Notes: generated by a model from the letters alone, not told the origin. A DNA stretch of 64,000 nucleotides from Natronincola peptidivorans (GCF_900111615.1 NZ_FOHU01000016.1:1-64000), one strand, 5' to 3'. Positions 1 to 8,988 are shown, counted from the stretch's first letter. Made by a program: numbers and translations.

Positions 1-1
1 T

Positions 2-163
2 TACTATAACTTTCTTCGTCCTCACAAGCTTCATGAGTGGAAGCGTCCTTTAAACGAAGTCGATATGCTGACAAATGCCGATAATATGCCGGGCAAATGG
101 CAGCTACTGATCTACTTAGGGCAACAAACCATCCTCTCACAACAAAACCAACCTTCCCCTTAA
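2..163 (+). pseudogene. C-terminal fragment of a DDE-type transposase
   Basis: The open frame enters from the left edge and ends at TAA 161-163, giving about 53 residues. It begins with a YYNFLRPH motif followed by a KRPLNEVDML stretch. A Y-N-[FY]-x-R-P-H signature close to the end is typical of the C-terminal part of DDE insertion-sequence transposases, so I read this as the tail of an insertion-sequence gene. Whether the gene is intact to the left cannot be judged. The exact IS family is not assigned. Confidence 0.55.
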
Positions 164-560
164 ATGTGCCTTTGCACTTTTGCTAAACTTCATCGTTTCA
201 CCATCAATGCTGTGGGTTCCAGAGCATTATTTGTGGTATCATCAATCTATTTTTTTGATGTTTTCTTCTTTTAAGAAGGTACTCCCCCCACAAATCATGT
301 TGTAAAATTTTGTTTCTTAGTTTTCATAACCTACTTTACACTATCTTTACTTTAGTTTTTAAGATGTTTTTTTAGAATTATTTATCTTTTAAGCAGCAAT
401 TTCCTAATTCATTAGCTCTGCTGCTAAAAAATAAATAATTAGTGATGAAAAACATTTTAATTTTCTATTTTTTCGTTGTATAATAGAAGGTATCTAAAGA
501 TATTCAGATAATAATCTTTATAAATAACTAATGTTTATTATATCCCTAGGAGGAATTGTT
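164..560. other. Intergenic region with probable promoter of the hydrogenase-like gene
   Basis: No open frame of note lies here. It probably contains the right end of the insertion sequence whose transposase tail precedes it, but I could not identify a terminal repeat without the other end. A TATAAT hexamer at 479-484 is a plausible -10 box; the matching -35 region is only AT-rich. A strong ribosome site, AGGAGGA, sits just before the ATG at 561. Confidence 0.4.
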
Positions 561-1808
561 ATGCATTCTTTAATCCATGCAATATCCTTAGATCCTTCCA
601 AATGCACTGGATGTACTAATTGTATAAAACGATGTCCAACAGAAGCAATTCGTGTAAAGGATGGTAAGGCAAAAATCATAGATAGTAAGTGTATTAACTG
701 TGGAAATTGCATTAATATTTGTCCTTTTAATGCCTTTAGTGGTGTTACCCATGATTTAGAATATATCTTTCGCTATCCCTATAGAATTGCATTAATCGAT
801 CCAGTATTATATGGTCAGTTTCATGAAGAAGTTACACCTCCACAAATAATTGCCAGTATAAAAAAATATGGTTTTCATGATGTGTACGAGGTATCTCATG
901 GTAGTAATCTTATCACCAACTATACTAAAGAGCACATCTCGGCCTCTGAGAAATTTCCTATTATATCTTCATCATGTCCAGCTATCATAAGATTAATACA
1001 GCTTCGCTTTCATGCTTTGATTAAACATATTTTACCTATTGATTCACCTGTTGAAATAGCTGCTGCTAAGGCTCGAAAAAAAGCTATTGAAACATTAAAT
1101 ATTCCTAAAGAAGAGATAGGTATATTTTATATTTCACCATGTACTGCACGTATATTCAGCTTTAAGATGCCTATTGGCACAAAAGCCACCCACGTCAATG
1201 GCGCCATCTCAATAAAATCAATGTTTCTAATGATCAGTAAAAATTTGCAGGAGGCCAACGACGATACAGACAATTTATATCCTATTGGTAAGGGAATAGA
1301 TTGGGCCAGGGTGGAAGGCCAAAGCAAAGCTTTAGGCATCAAAGAATATCTTGCTATTGATGGTATTGAAAACGTTATGAATGTTTTAGAGGAGATTGAA
1401 AATCAAAAAATTCAGGGCTTAAGCTTTTTAGAGTGTCAGGCCTGTACCAATGGTTGTGTAGGAGGCAGTTTAACAGTAGAAAATTCTTTTGTAGCTAGGA
1501 ATCGTATAAGACGATTAGCAGAAACCCAATCTGCCTATACACCAGATCTGCTTGATATGACTGCGGAAGACTTTTTATTTACTGAAAAAATTCATCCTTT
1601 GTACTCTATTAAGCTAGATTCAGATCTTTCTAAAGCTATAGAAAAGCTAAGTCTGATCGAAGAGGTTGTAAAAACCTTGCCACAAATAGATTGTGGTGCA
1701 TGTGGTTCTCCATCCTGTCGTGCATTGGCAGAGGATATTATTTTAGGTTATGCTAGTGAAGATGATTGTATAGTGAACTTAAAAAAGCAATTTCGTCAAA
1801 AAACATAA
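561..1808 (+). CDS. [FeFe]-hydrogenase-like iron-sulfur protein (sensory-type H-cluster domain)
   Basis: The protein has two N-terminal [4Fe-4S] ferredoxin motifs (Cys 15/18/21/25 and 44/47/50/54). A central [FeFe]-hydrogenase large-subunit domain follows, and a C-terminal CGACGSPSC motif of the Fe4S4 type found in RnfB and CO-dehydrogenase proteins ends it. H-cluster loops are recognisable as SSSCPAI, SPCTAR and ECQACTNGC, so the four cysteines for the cubane are present. The catalytic second cysteine of the usual TSCCP loop is replaced. Together with the terminal FeS domain, this fits the putative sensory or regulatory hydrogenase groups rather than a bulk H2-evolving enzyme. I chose ATG 561 over the in-frame ATG at 531 because AGGAGGA lies directly before 561. 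It appears to be transcribed alone and ends in a strong hairpin. Confidence 0.85.
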   Translation: MHSLIHAISLDPSKCTGCTNCIKRCPTEAIRVKDGKAKIIDSKCINCGNCINICPFNAFSGVTHDLEYIFRYPYRIALIDPVLYGQFHEEVTPPQIIASIKKYGFHDVYEVSHGSNLITNYTKEHISASEKFPIISSSCPAIIRLIQLRFHALIKHILPIDSPVEIAAAKARKKAIETLNIPKEEIGIFYISPCTARIFSFKMPIGTKATHVNGAISIKSMFLMISKNLQEANDDTDNLYPIGKGIDWARVEGQSKALGIKEYLAIDGIENVMNVLEEIENQKIQGLSFLECQACTNGCVGGSLTVENSFVARNRIRRLAETQSAYTPDLLDMTAEDFLFTEKIHPLYSIKLDSDLSKAIEKLSLIEEVVKTLPQIDCGACGSPSCRALAEDIILGYASEDDCIVNLKKQFRQKT

Positions 1809-1810
1809 AT

Positions 1811-1855
1811 AGAAGGTTAGTAAAAATCTTTTTTTACTAACCTTCTATTATTTTT
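1811..1855. terminator. Bidirectional intrinsic terminator
   Basis: Perfect arms (AGAAGGTTAGTAAAAA, 1811-1826, and its complement at 1831-1846) are followed by a T-rich tract on the plus strand and preceded by an A-rich tract. The hairpin lies between the convergent hydrogenase-like gene and the lipoprotein gene and can serve both. Confidence 0.85.
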
Positions 1856-1859
1856 TGCT

Positions 1860-2339
1860 TTACATATTTTTGTAATCCAACAGAGTAGCTACAAATTCCT
1901 TTGGTATAAAGGATATCGTTAATGCTTTTGATGAATAGCCCTCCTCACCGCCAATAAAGATAATATTGTTATCTAAGGGTATTAACACTTTGTCAAAGCG
2001 CACCACTTGTTTTCTACCATCAATCATCAATTGGTTATGGGTGGTTTTCTCGTATATTAGCTCTAACGCATAGCCTGTGGTTTTAATTTTTTCTTCATCC
2101 GGTATGATTCTGACAGATTTCATGATTCCCATGGGCTCTGTATCAGCAATCGTTTTGTTAATAAAGGAAAGTATAATATCATATTTTTCAGTATTCTTCT
2201 GAATATTTACAATGTCTCCTCTGTAGTATAAATTAATTTCTTCTGGCACATCAATGTATGTATACGTTCTATTATTTATTTGTGAACACCCAGTAAGAAA
2301 TAGTGTGGTGATGAAAATAAGCAAAAATAATTTCTTCAT
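1860..2339 (-). CDS. Putative lipoprotein of unknown function
   Basis: A 159-residue protein with a short positively charged start, a hydrophobic stretch and a lipobox LFLTGC (Cys about 18), so it should be lipid-anchored on the outer face of the membrane. The mature part has no motif I recognise. It is transcribed alone and convergent with the hydrogenase-like gene. Confidence 0.65.
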   Translation of the reverse strand: MKKLFLLIFITTLFLTGCSQINNRTYTYIDVPEEINLYYRGDIVNIQKNTEKYDIILSFINKTIADTEPMGIMKSVRIIPDEEKIKTTGYALELIYEKTTHNQLMIDGRKQVVRFDKVLIPLDNNIIFIGGEEGYSSKALTISFIPKEFVATLLDYKNM

Positions 2340-2473
2340 TTTTCTATACCCCTTTAATTTTTCTAATAATTTCTATATACCCATTTTATTCTATTCAAAT
2401 AGTTAGACGATTATTATCGTAAAAAGTTTCATTAAATCTTTTTTTTATTAAAACTTTTTCTGCTTTTTTGTTG

Positions 2474-2515
2474 AATCAAAAAAGGACAAAAACTTTGTTT
2501 ATATTTTTGTCCTTT
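2474..2515 (-). terminator. Terminator downstream of the YbaK-like gene
   Basis: On the minus strand a stem of AAAGGACAAAAA (arms 2504-2515 and 2481-2492) is followed by a run of T. It lies 9 bp after the stop of the YbaK-like gene. Confidence 0.75.
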
Positions 2516-2523
2516 GCTAATCA

Positions 2524-3000
2524 TTATTCTATATTTGCTATTTCAACAAAAGCCCCTGATACTGTCTTTAGCAAATCCTCAGGCCTTATCTTGATTTGAC
2601 AACCTCTCATGCCTGCACTAATCATAATGCTATCGAATCGTAATGCACTATCATCAATATAGGTTGGGTAGCTTTTTTTCATGCCTATAGGCGATACGCC
2701 GCCTCGGATATAGCCTGTCAGCTGCTGCACTTCCTTTAAAGGAACTAGCTCTACTTTTTTATCTCTGCTGATACCAGCTATTTTTTTTAAGTTTAGTTCA
2801 GCCCCTCCAGGTATGCAGGCCACCATGACTCCAGTTTTATCCCCTCTAGCTACTAGGGTTTTGAATACTCTTTCTAAAGGTACTCCTGCTTTCTTTGCTG
2901 CATGATCTGCACTTAAATCTGTTTCATCTACTTCATATTCTAATAATTCATAGGATATCTTATGTTTATCCAAAATTCTTACTGCGTTGGTTTTTTTCAT
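2524..3000 (-). CDS. ybaK: YbaK/EbsC family Cys-tRNA(Pro) deacylase
   Basis: The 158-residue protein matches the YbaK/EbsC fold over its whole length: MKKTNAVRILDKHKI at the start, VFKTLVARG, the invariant-lysine region, and the RGGVSPIGMKK glycine-rich loop. Family members hydrolyse cysteine mischarged onto tRNA-Pro in the cytoplasm. The size is usual for the single-domain form. It appears monocistronic. Confidence 0.9.
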   Translation of the reverse strand: MKKTNAVRILDKHKISYELLEYEVDETDLSADHAAKKAGVPLERVFKTLVARGDKTGVMVACIPGGAELNLKKIAGISRDKKVELVPLKEVQQLTGYIRGGVSPIGMKKSYPTYIDDSALRFDSIMISAGMRGCQIKIRPEDLLKTVSGAFVEIANIE

Positions 3001-3057
3001 TTGTTTCTACTCCTTCTAGCTAATTCTAGCTAAAAAAATAATAATTTTTTTTAAAAT

Positions 3058-3447
3058 TTATATAGTTATCTCAATACGATTGCCCTCAGGGTCTAACACA
3101 CAACTCTCATAATACCCATCTCCTGTATATCTAGGTTCACTTATAACCTTATAACCTGCATTTCTCAGTCTTTCCGTCAGACTGCCTACCTTCTCCTTGC
3201 TGCCAACAGAAAAAGCAATGTGGATAAGACCGATATACTGTTCTTCTACATCATTTGTATTTGCAGGAATTGTTGGCATCTCCATAATTTCAAGCCGTGC
3301 TCCTGATGCAAAGCTAATAAAGTAGGAAGTAAAATTTTTCTTTGTGTTTACGTACTTATTCCCAGCGATTCCCTCAAAATATTCTACATAGAACTGCTTT
3401 AAACCTTCAAGGTCTTTTGTCCACAAAGCTATATGCTCAATTTTAAT
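3058..3447 (-). CDS. VOC (glyoxalase/bleomycin-resistance) family protein with probable ATT start
   Basis: A single vicinal-oxygen-chelate module of about 130 residues. The C-terminal half carries HIAFSVGS and the SCVLDPEGNRIEI ending typical of the family. The first conventional start is a TTG at 3426, but this would cut off the first beta strand. In frame upstream, the codons from an ATT at 3447 read I-K-I-E-H-I-A-L-W-T-K-D-L, the expected VOC N-terminus, with GAGAGGG six bases before it. I therefore infer translation from ATT, a rare but known start codon. The substrate cannot be told. It sits at the end of a run with the flavoprotein and nitroreductase genes. Confidence 0.8.
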   Translation of the reverse strand: MKIEHIALWTKDLEGLKQFYVEYFEGIAGNKYVNTKKNFTSYFISFASGARLEIMEMPTIPANTNDVEEQYIGLIHIAFSVGSKEKVGSLTERLRNAGYKVISEPRYTGDGYYESCVLDPEGNRIEITI

Positions 3448-3485
3448 GGTAATCCCTCTCTTTCTTAAAAGATTTTATATAAAAA

Positions 3486-4061
3486 TCATGCCTTTATTTT
3501 CTTCAATAACCATGCCATATTTTCTCCTAGTTTCTCCATGGTCAAAAAGCCTTCTTCATCAGATTCTACATCCCCTATGTCTTTTCCGATCCCCATATTC
3601 CAATAGATTGATCCGGGGATGATCATTTCATTGATTAGGTAAAAGTTATTGATGGCTTGAAATACATTCAACGCTCCAGCCCTTCGAACAGATACAACTG
3701 CTGCACCAACTTTTCTTTTCAACAAATTATTGTTCCCCTTTGCTACATAACCAGCCCGATCTATTAAAGCCTTAGCTTCAGCTGTTAAGGTTGCAAAATA
3801 AGTGGGAGAGCCTATTATGATACCATCAGCTTCTAACATTTTCTCAATACAATCATTGACTATATCTGTTTCAATGACACATCGTTTATCTAAGTTTTTT
3901 CTGCATTGCATACATGCTGTACAGCCTCTTATGGTTTGCCCGGCTAGGTTCACCAACTCACATTGGATACCTTCTTCTTCTAGCTTTTTAAAAGCATGTT
4001 TAATAAGAATCTCTGTATTTCCATCCTTACGAGGACTTCCATTAAATGCTACTACCTTCAT
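3486..4061 (-). CDS. Iron-sulfur flavoprotein / NAD(P)H-dependent FMN reductase family
   Basis: A 191-residue flavodoxin-fold protein. The phosphate-binding loop NGSPRKDGNT lies at the N-terminus and a GSPTYFATLTA loop contacts the flavin. A compact cysteine cluster CTACMQCRKNLDKRC (C-x2-C-x2-C-x7-C) is the [4Fe-4S] signature of the Isf family. Isf-type proteins carry out electron transfer or quinone, O2 or peroxide reduction in anaerobes. It lies in the same direction as the nitroreductase upstream, so the two are probably co-transcribed. Confidence 0.85.
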   Translation of the reverse strand: MKVVAFNGSPRKDGNTEILIKHAFKKLEEEGIQCELVNLAGQTIRGCTACMQCRKNLDKRCVIETDIVNDCIEKMLEADGIIIGSPTYFATLTAEAKALIDRAGYVAKGNNNLLKRKVGAAVVSVRRAGALNVFQAINNFYLINEMIIPGSIYWNMGIGKDIGDVESDEEGFLTMEKLGENMAWLLKKIKA

Positions 4062-4116
4062 GATTATCTCCTCCTATGTGAAAATTTTTAATGATTTCTA
4101 TGATGCTATCGTCTTC

Positions 4117-4659
4117 CTACCATTTTTCATAATGGATTATTTCCTCCAGCTTTTTTCTAGGGCGGGCTTCTGGTGCTTCATCAGGATAACCTACAGTAAG
4201 GATAGCAACGACATATTTATCAGCTGGAATCTTTAGTATTGGCCTTATTTCTTCTTGAATAAACCAAGCAACCCAACAGGTTCCCAAAGCTAAGTTTTCG
4301 GCTTCAAGTACTATGTGTTGAGTAGCAATAGCTGTATCTCGAATAATCTGCTTTAGATCTTTTTGCGGACTTTTTTCATAGATAAATAATCCACCATCCT
4401 CCTTCACCCTAGCCCGGATATCTGCTACACAAACAATAAAGACAGGAGCTGATGTCATCCACTTTTGATTATGAGATACCTCCGCCAATTCTCGTTTAGT
4501 AGATTCTGATTTCACTATAATGAAATGCCAGGGCTGAGTATTATGACCAGATGGAGCCAGTCTTGCACTTTCGATTAATTGTATAATTTTTTCATCCTCA
4601 ACTGGTTTATCTTTATATTTTCTAATGCTCCTACGAGTTTTAATCTCATTCATCATCAT
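4117..4659 (-). CDS. Nitroreductase family FMN-dependent oxidoreductase
   Basis: The protein starts with the RRSIRKYKDKPV motif and contains APSGHNTQPWHFIIV and a GTCWVAWF block, the standard FMN-binding elements of the nitroreductase superfamily; length is usual (about 180). I chose the first of three tandem ATGs at 4659 because GGAGGGGAA precedes it; a longer reading to 4698 lacks a ribosome site. It probably reduces nitroaromatics or other electron-poor substrates, or acts in flavin chemistry. Confidence 0.85.
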   Translation of the reverse strand: MMMNEIKTRRSIRKYKDKPVEDEKIIQLIESARLAPSGHNTQPWHFIIVKSESTKRELAEVSHNQKWMTSAPVFIVCVADIRARVKEDGGLFIYEKSPQKDLKQIIRDTAIATQHIVLEAENLALGTCWVAWFIQEEIRPILKIPADKYVVAILTVGYPDEAPEARPRKKLEEIIHYEKW

Positions 4660-4840
4660 GTATTCCCCTCCATCTTTATTTTTTTGGTATAGTTTCATCC
4701 TATTTTTTTCAGCATGATATTATTACTATACTTTTCTCCATTAAATCCTATAGTCCTTTAAATTATCATGGGTGTACAAATAAAATATCCTATTTTTGAA
4801 ACAGACTTTATATAAAAGCATCAAAAAAATAAAAAAAACC

Positions 4841-5011
4841 AGAAAAATCATGATTTACCATCGTAGGGAAATCCCCCTGTGGCCTTCCGCATTAGGGTTA
4901 GTATTTGTCAGCATGGAACGACACACAGGAGACCACAGGTCTCCCCTACAATTGCATATTGTCAATGTGTAGGGGCGGTCTTTGACCGCCTGATAATGAC
5001 GCACTTTTCAT
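4841..5011. repeat. Interspersed hairpin repeat, family 1, copy a
   Basis: This copy contains three small hairpins: GGGAAATCCCCCTGTGGCC, GGAGACCACAGGTCTCC and GGCGGTCTTTGACCGCC. The same order of hairpins and connecting text recurs at 16545-16770, 19086-19260, 20666-20790 and 24400-24520, with shorter relatives at 14751-14889, 17508-17566 and 27885-28018. It fills most of the 412-bp gap before the nitroreductase gene. It is non-coding and probably a MITE or REP-like element. Confidence 0.8.
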
Positions 5012-5071
5012 CTATAACATCTGAGAATGCAAGGAATAACACCTACTATCCCACCATATTTAAAAACCATT

Positions 5072-5605
5072 TTAAGCTAAAATATCATCATTTTGTTGGG
5101 TATGTTCATTCAACAAACCCTTTAATATATCGATTTTTTCTTTGTTATCAACTTCCCACTTAACTATTTTATCCTTCTTGCTAAAAACAGATTTTTTATT
5201 AGTAGTCACTTCCATTATCTCTTCAGTCTTTATAGTAAAATACTTTATATCCTGCCATTTTAATACGCTGAAATTAGCATATATACCTTTTTCTCTAATT
5301 TCTCCATTTCTAAATAGCGAGTAAATAAATAATAGCTTGTAGGCAATAGCTTGAATATCTCTAATAATCAATATTAGATAAGTTGTATCATAGCTTCTGA
5401 AGTAAGAAGTTAGATAATAATGGGTAGTAGATCCCATACTAAAAACCATTATGGATACAACGATAAGTATTCCTAAGCTTTGAAATATAGTAAAAACCCT
5501 ATATTCTAATCTACCCAACTGTTTTCTAATATAAATGGAGTGAATTAGCATAGACAAAAGTATGAATAGTACTATAAACCCCTCAGTAAATAATATCTCC
5601 TCCAT
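5072..5605 (-). CDS. Membrane protein of unknown function, DUF5673-like C-terminus
   Basis: A 177-residue protein with three predicted membrane helices in the first 100 residues. A soluble tail contains GIYANFSVLKWQDIKYF, which resembles the small beta-rich DUF5673-type domain. ATG 5605 has GGAGG nearby. No catalytic residues are evident. It stands alone among repeats and other small membrane proteins. Confidence 0.6.
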   Translation of the reverse strand: MEEILFTEGFIVLFILLSMLIHSIYIRKQLGRLEYRVFTIFQSLGILIVVSIMVFSMGSTTHYYLTSYFRSYDTTYLILIIRDIQAIAYKLLFIYSLFRNGEIREKGIYANFSVLKWQDIKYFTIKTEEIMEVTTNKKSVFSKKDKIVKWEVDNKEKIDILKGLLNEHTQQNDDILA

Positions 5606-5749
5606 ATCCTACCTCCTAGTAAAATACTGCTAATAAATTTAATAATATTACAGATAATTTATCTAATTCGTCTTAAATAGATATTGTGAAATACAAATAG
5701 TATTTTATTATTACAATGTAAGACAAGTGTAAATCAGTTCTTTAGTTAT

Positions 5750-5896
5750 TTATCGCATTAATCTGACTACTAAAGCAAGAGCACATACAACAATTGCAAT
5801 AACATTTAAAAATGAAGAACTTCCCTTTCTTCTTACCATGATTACATTTAACAAAATAGCTGTGCTCAATATAATTATCGTGAAAATATTTTGCAT
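5750..5896 (-). CDS. Small membrane protein (48 aa)
   Basis: Starting at ATG 5896 the frame reads MQNIFTIIILSTAILLN, continues through a short basic loop VRRKGSSS, and then a second hydrophobic segment VIAIVVCALALVVRLMR. A GGAG site lies seven bases before the ATG. Two helices separated by a basic turn and the good ribosome site support a real small gene. A longer overlapping frame (5742-5924) is cysteine-rich nonsense and was rejected. Function unknown. Confidence 0.55.
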   Translation of the reverse strand: MQNIFTIIILSTAILLNVIMVRRKGSSSFLNVIAIVVCALALVVRLMR

Positions 5897-6160
5897 AGAA
5901 TCTCCATCCCCTTTTTAAGTTCAAAATAATTTACAAATCAATAGCTAAGTATACCTATTTTGTTGCATAGTTTTCATCCGATACCTAACAATATACTTCT
6001 ATACCCTTATCAATAATCCCTTTATTGAAATTTGAGTATTGCCTTTGTTATATATTACCTATATCAAATTTTTGCACTAATTTTCACTGGCACTTTTCAT
6101 CTGTTTTTGCATGGGAAAAAACAGTGGTTATTCTATCTTTAAAACTGCTATAATTATATA

Positions 6161-7507
6161 CTACTTAAACACAACAACCTTTCCATTAACAGTTACATAA
6201 TCAACCTCTGAAACCTCTAAAGGCATTGTGGTGATAAACTTTATCCTTGCCTCTTTATTCTCTCTACAAGCTACGACTGAATCAAATGTCTTGATGCTAC
6301 CATCAAGCATATAGACCTCAATGGTTATATTATCTAAATTAATCTCTTCAGCAATACCTGCTATTGTTACCCCTAAAGGTGATACAGAAATATAATTAGC
6401 TGTCCATGTATCAAACTCAATAAAGGATTCAGCTTTCTTTTCCTCTACAACCGATTCCATGACGAAGGAGGTTCTCCAGTTTCCTTTCACATACTTACCA
6501 TTGGTTACGAAATATCCCTTTAGCTGTACTCCATCTAAATCAAGATTTTCTACATCATAGATATATTCAACATATCTTCTACCAAATTTTGTTTTTCCCC
6601 TTCTGTCTATATCAAAATAAAGATTTGAATTATCAGTTTCTAGTCTATTTCCTAAAGCATCTACAAGGTAGAAAAAACCATGATCATCTATGGAATCTTC
6701 CCTCCATTTGGTTTGAATGTGAAGACGTCCATCTATATACCCTATATTGGAAATATGCATGAAATCTATCCCTGGTAAAAATCGCTCCATTTCATCTGTT
6801 TTTAAAAGATTGATTGTTTTTATTCCTTGTTCTTTCAATTCTGGCAGTAACATTCCACCGCCTCCTGCACCATCTAGATTGAAGGGTATAGTTTTTGCAA
6901 TGGTTACATTCTTCACCTCCAAAGGATTGATGGATGTATCAACTGCATCAAACCACTCTTTATGGCTAAGGAAGGAAGCTATGCTGAATTGTACCCTCTT
7001 ACCATTTAATTCTTTACCACCATTACCCTGTATTCTTATAGTGGCAATATTACTTTCTTTATCATAATCTACCACTTCATGGGTAAAGGCCCTTGCTCCA
7101 CGAATTGAATAGTCATAGAGATCCAAGCTTTCATCAATTCTATCTCCCGTTAAATCCTGCATGGTTACATAAACAACCGCCATTTCATCATCATTGATGG
7201 CACCGATTACTTCCATTCTAATTCCTTGATCCTCACTGGTGGCATTGATGGGCTGAAGCATCGATGCAATTTCAGGACTAATCACATATAAGATATTGTT
7301 TACTGCTGGAATATTGGTTGCGGCAACACCGATGGATAGCATGAAACAGAATACAGCTGCTAAAGTAATTGTAACCACTTTTTTATAGTTCATTGAAGAT
7401 TTTGATGGTTGAATTTCACTTTTTATATTGGCCATTATATCATGCTGGGGGGTATGAATGCTATTTAAAGCATTTTGGATAATTCTTTCATCAGAATCAT
7501 ACTTCAT
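6161..7507 (-). CDS. DUF4179-type anti-sigma factor (membrane-anchored)
   Basis: The 448-residue protein has a short cytoplasmic N-terminus of about 40 residues and one membrane helix (VVTITLAAVFCFMLSIGVAA). A long extracellular part begins with the DUF4179 domain. It overlaps the ECF sigma gene by one base (TAATG), so the two are translationally coupled. By analogy with sigma/DUF4179 pairs, the N-terminus should hold the sigma factor at the membrane until an outside signal arrives. Confidence 0.8.
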   Translation of the reverse strand: MKYDSDERIIQNALNSIHTPQHDIMANIKSEIQPSKSSMNYKKVVTITLAAVFCFMLSIGVAATNIPAVNNILYVISPEIASMLQPINATSEDQGIRMEVIGAINDDEMAVVYVTMQDLTGDRIDESLDLYDYSIRGARAFTHEVVDYDKESNIATIRIQGNGGKELNGKRVQFSIASFLSHKEWFDAVDTSINPLEVKNVTIAKTIPFNLDGAGGGGMLLPELKEQGIKTINLLKTDEMERFLPGIDFMHISNIGYIDGRLHIQTKWREDSIDDHGFFYLVDALGNRLETDNSNLYFDIDRRGKTKFGRRYVEYIYDVENLDLDGVQLKGYFVTNGKYVKGNWRTSFVMESVVEEKKAESFIEFDTWTANYISVSPLGVTIAGIAEEINLDNITIEVYMLDGSIKTFDSVVACRENKEARIKFITTMPLEVSEVDYVTVNGKVVVFK

Positions 7508-8043
7508 TATCTTTCCTCCAATCTTGAATAATAGGAATTATTTTCTTTTAAGATTTTTGCTAGCTTTGTCTTAGCTCTTTGGTAACGCTTCCGTAATGTA
7601 ATGGTTGGAACCTGATAAATGTCTTCTAAATCCGCATAGCTTTTTTCATCTATTGCCCTGCTAAATACTAAGGCACGATCCTCCGGCGATAGACTAGAAA
7701 GTGCTGCCTTTAAGTCTTCTGCTATAAAATCACAGCCTTGATCTTCTTCTTTATTTTGTTTTTTAGGAATAAAGAATAGCCTTTTTCTCTTCCTCACCAT
7801 ATCAATAGAAGTCCTGTACGCAATCCGGTAGAGCCATGAGGAAAGGGAGGTTCCCTTTTTAAAGCTTTTTCTTTTGTTATAGGCCTTAATAAAGGTGACC
7901 TGTACAGCATCCTGAGCCTCTGTATAATCACACAGGATATTATGACAATACCTTAGAAGGGGCTGGCCATATCGTTCTATAGCACAACGTAATGCCTCTT
8001 CTTCGCCTGTGACGAAGCTATTATCTAGATCATACTCATTCAT
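7507..8043 (-). CDS. ECF-subfamily RNA polymerase sigma factor
   Basis: The 178-residue protein has the sigma-70 region 2 block (YGQPLLRYCHNIL, SWLYRIAYRTSIDMVRKRKR) and a region 4 helix-turn-helix (LSPEDRALVFSRAIDEKSYADLEDIYQVPTITLRKRYQRAK). Lengths and order are those of ECF sigma factors. The anti-sigma gene follows with a one-base overlap. It probably recognises its own promoter upstream of 8043, but I could not pick a site with confidence. Confidence 0.92.
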   Translation of the reverse strand: MNEYDLDNSFVTGEEEALRCAIERYGQPLLRYCHNILCDYTEAQDAVQVTFIKAYNKRKSFKKGTSLSSWLYRIAYRTSIDMVRKRKRLFFIPKKQNKEEDQGCDFIAEDLKAALSSLSPEDRALVFSRAIDEKSYADLEDIYQVPTITLRKRYQRAKTKLAKILKENNSYYSRLEER

Positions 8044-8240
8044 AACTTAGCTCCCTTCTTCATTGACACTTTCATTGAAAATCGATTTTCACCCTTATAA
8101 CGTAATCACTTTTGATTTTGTGACACTTTTTCCTCTTTTTTTATTGCATCATTGAATTGTCAAGATAAAAATGAAGCATAAAGTTGCCTAGCTAGCAAGC
8201 TTATGCTTCGTATTAATAAGATAATGCTTAATAGTTAACT

Positions 8241-8372
8241 TCAAAACTTGTTTTTGAAGTTGAACAAAGTTTTATAAATCCACATAAAGGGATTAATTAT
8301 TAGAAAGATTATAAGTTTAATAATTGCTTCCACGATCGCCATCAAAATAATCTCAAATATCCATGAAAACAT
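8241..8372 (-). CDS. Small hydrophobic protein (43 aa)
   Basis: From ATG 8372, AAGGTGA lies four bases before the start and the frame reads MFSWIFEIILMAIVEAIIKL, continues hydrophobic, and ends in a basic-aromatic tail (YKTLFNFKNKF). This gives one long membrane helix with an acidic and a basic end. The rest of the gap 8044-8635 shows no other gene. Function unknown; it might be a leader, toxin-like or membrane-partner peptide. Confidence 0.45.
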   Translation of the reverse strand: MFSWIFEIILMAIVEAIIKLIIFLIINPFMWIYKTLFNFKNKF

Positions 8373-8635
8373 AACATCACCTTAATTCCACTTTATTATA
8401 ATTATAAGCAAAGAAGTGTACATATATAAATGGTTAATTTAGGTGGAATATAAGCTATGTCGTATAATTCATCTAACTTCATCTTATATAAAAAAGGAGT
8501 ATTAAACTGTTAATTATTTGCAACTATTTTTAACGCTTTCAGCCAAAACAATAAATACATTTTTAGTCCAATTAAAATATAATTTACAAAGCTACTTTAC
8601 CAGACATCCCATTTCCTCAGCATCAATAGCACTAT

Positions 8636-8926
8636 TTATTGTTCATTGAATTTAAATCTGGTATATAGCTGAAATCCTAGGTTGATTAAAGCAGCATAAA
8701 GGTTGAGGGTTAGGATGTACCAAATCTCATCATAAGGCTCACTAACATAAACAAGTGCATGATCGTTCATCAATCCATATATAACGGTTACTAGGATTGC
8801 AGACGTCTGACAGAAGCTTCCAAATCCTAATAGATGAAATCTACTTCTCCTATTGCTATAGAGGAACTTTCCAATCATAGAAATAATCAATATGGTGAAA
8901 ATGGCATATATATTAAATATATTCAT
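8636..8926 (-). CDS. Small integral membrane protein (96 aa)
   Basis: Three hydrophobic segments (residues about 3-20, 32-52 and 68-88) are separated by short polar loops with RRSR after the first helix. I recognise no family. It lies upstream of, and in the same direction as, the small hydrophobic protein and the sigma pair but is separated by several hundred bases. Confidence 0.55.
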   Translation of the reverse strand: MNIFNIYAIFTILIISMIGKFLYSNRRSRFHLLGFGSFCQTSAILVTVIYGLMNDHALVYVSEPYDEIWYILTLNLYAALINLGFQLYTRFKFNEQ

Positions 8927-8988
8927 ACTATCAATTCCTTTACATGAAGATGTTTGTTCTATTTAAAATGGTTTCCTTCATTACATCC

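Noticed and set aside
5742-5924. 60-codon cysteine-rich frame
   Set aside because: It overlaps the better supported small membrane protein frame 5750-5896, and its composition is unlike a real protein.
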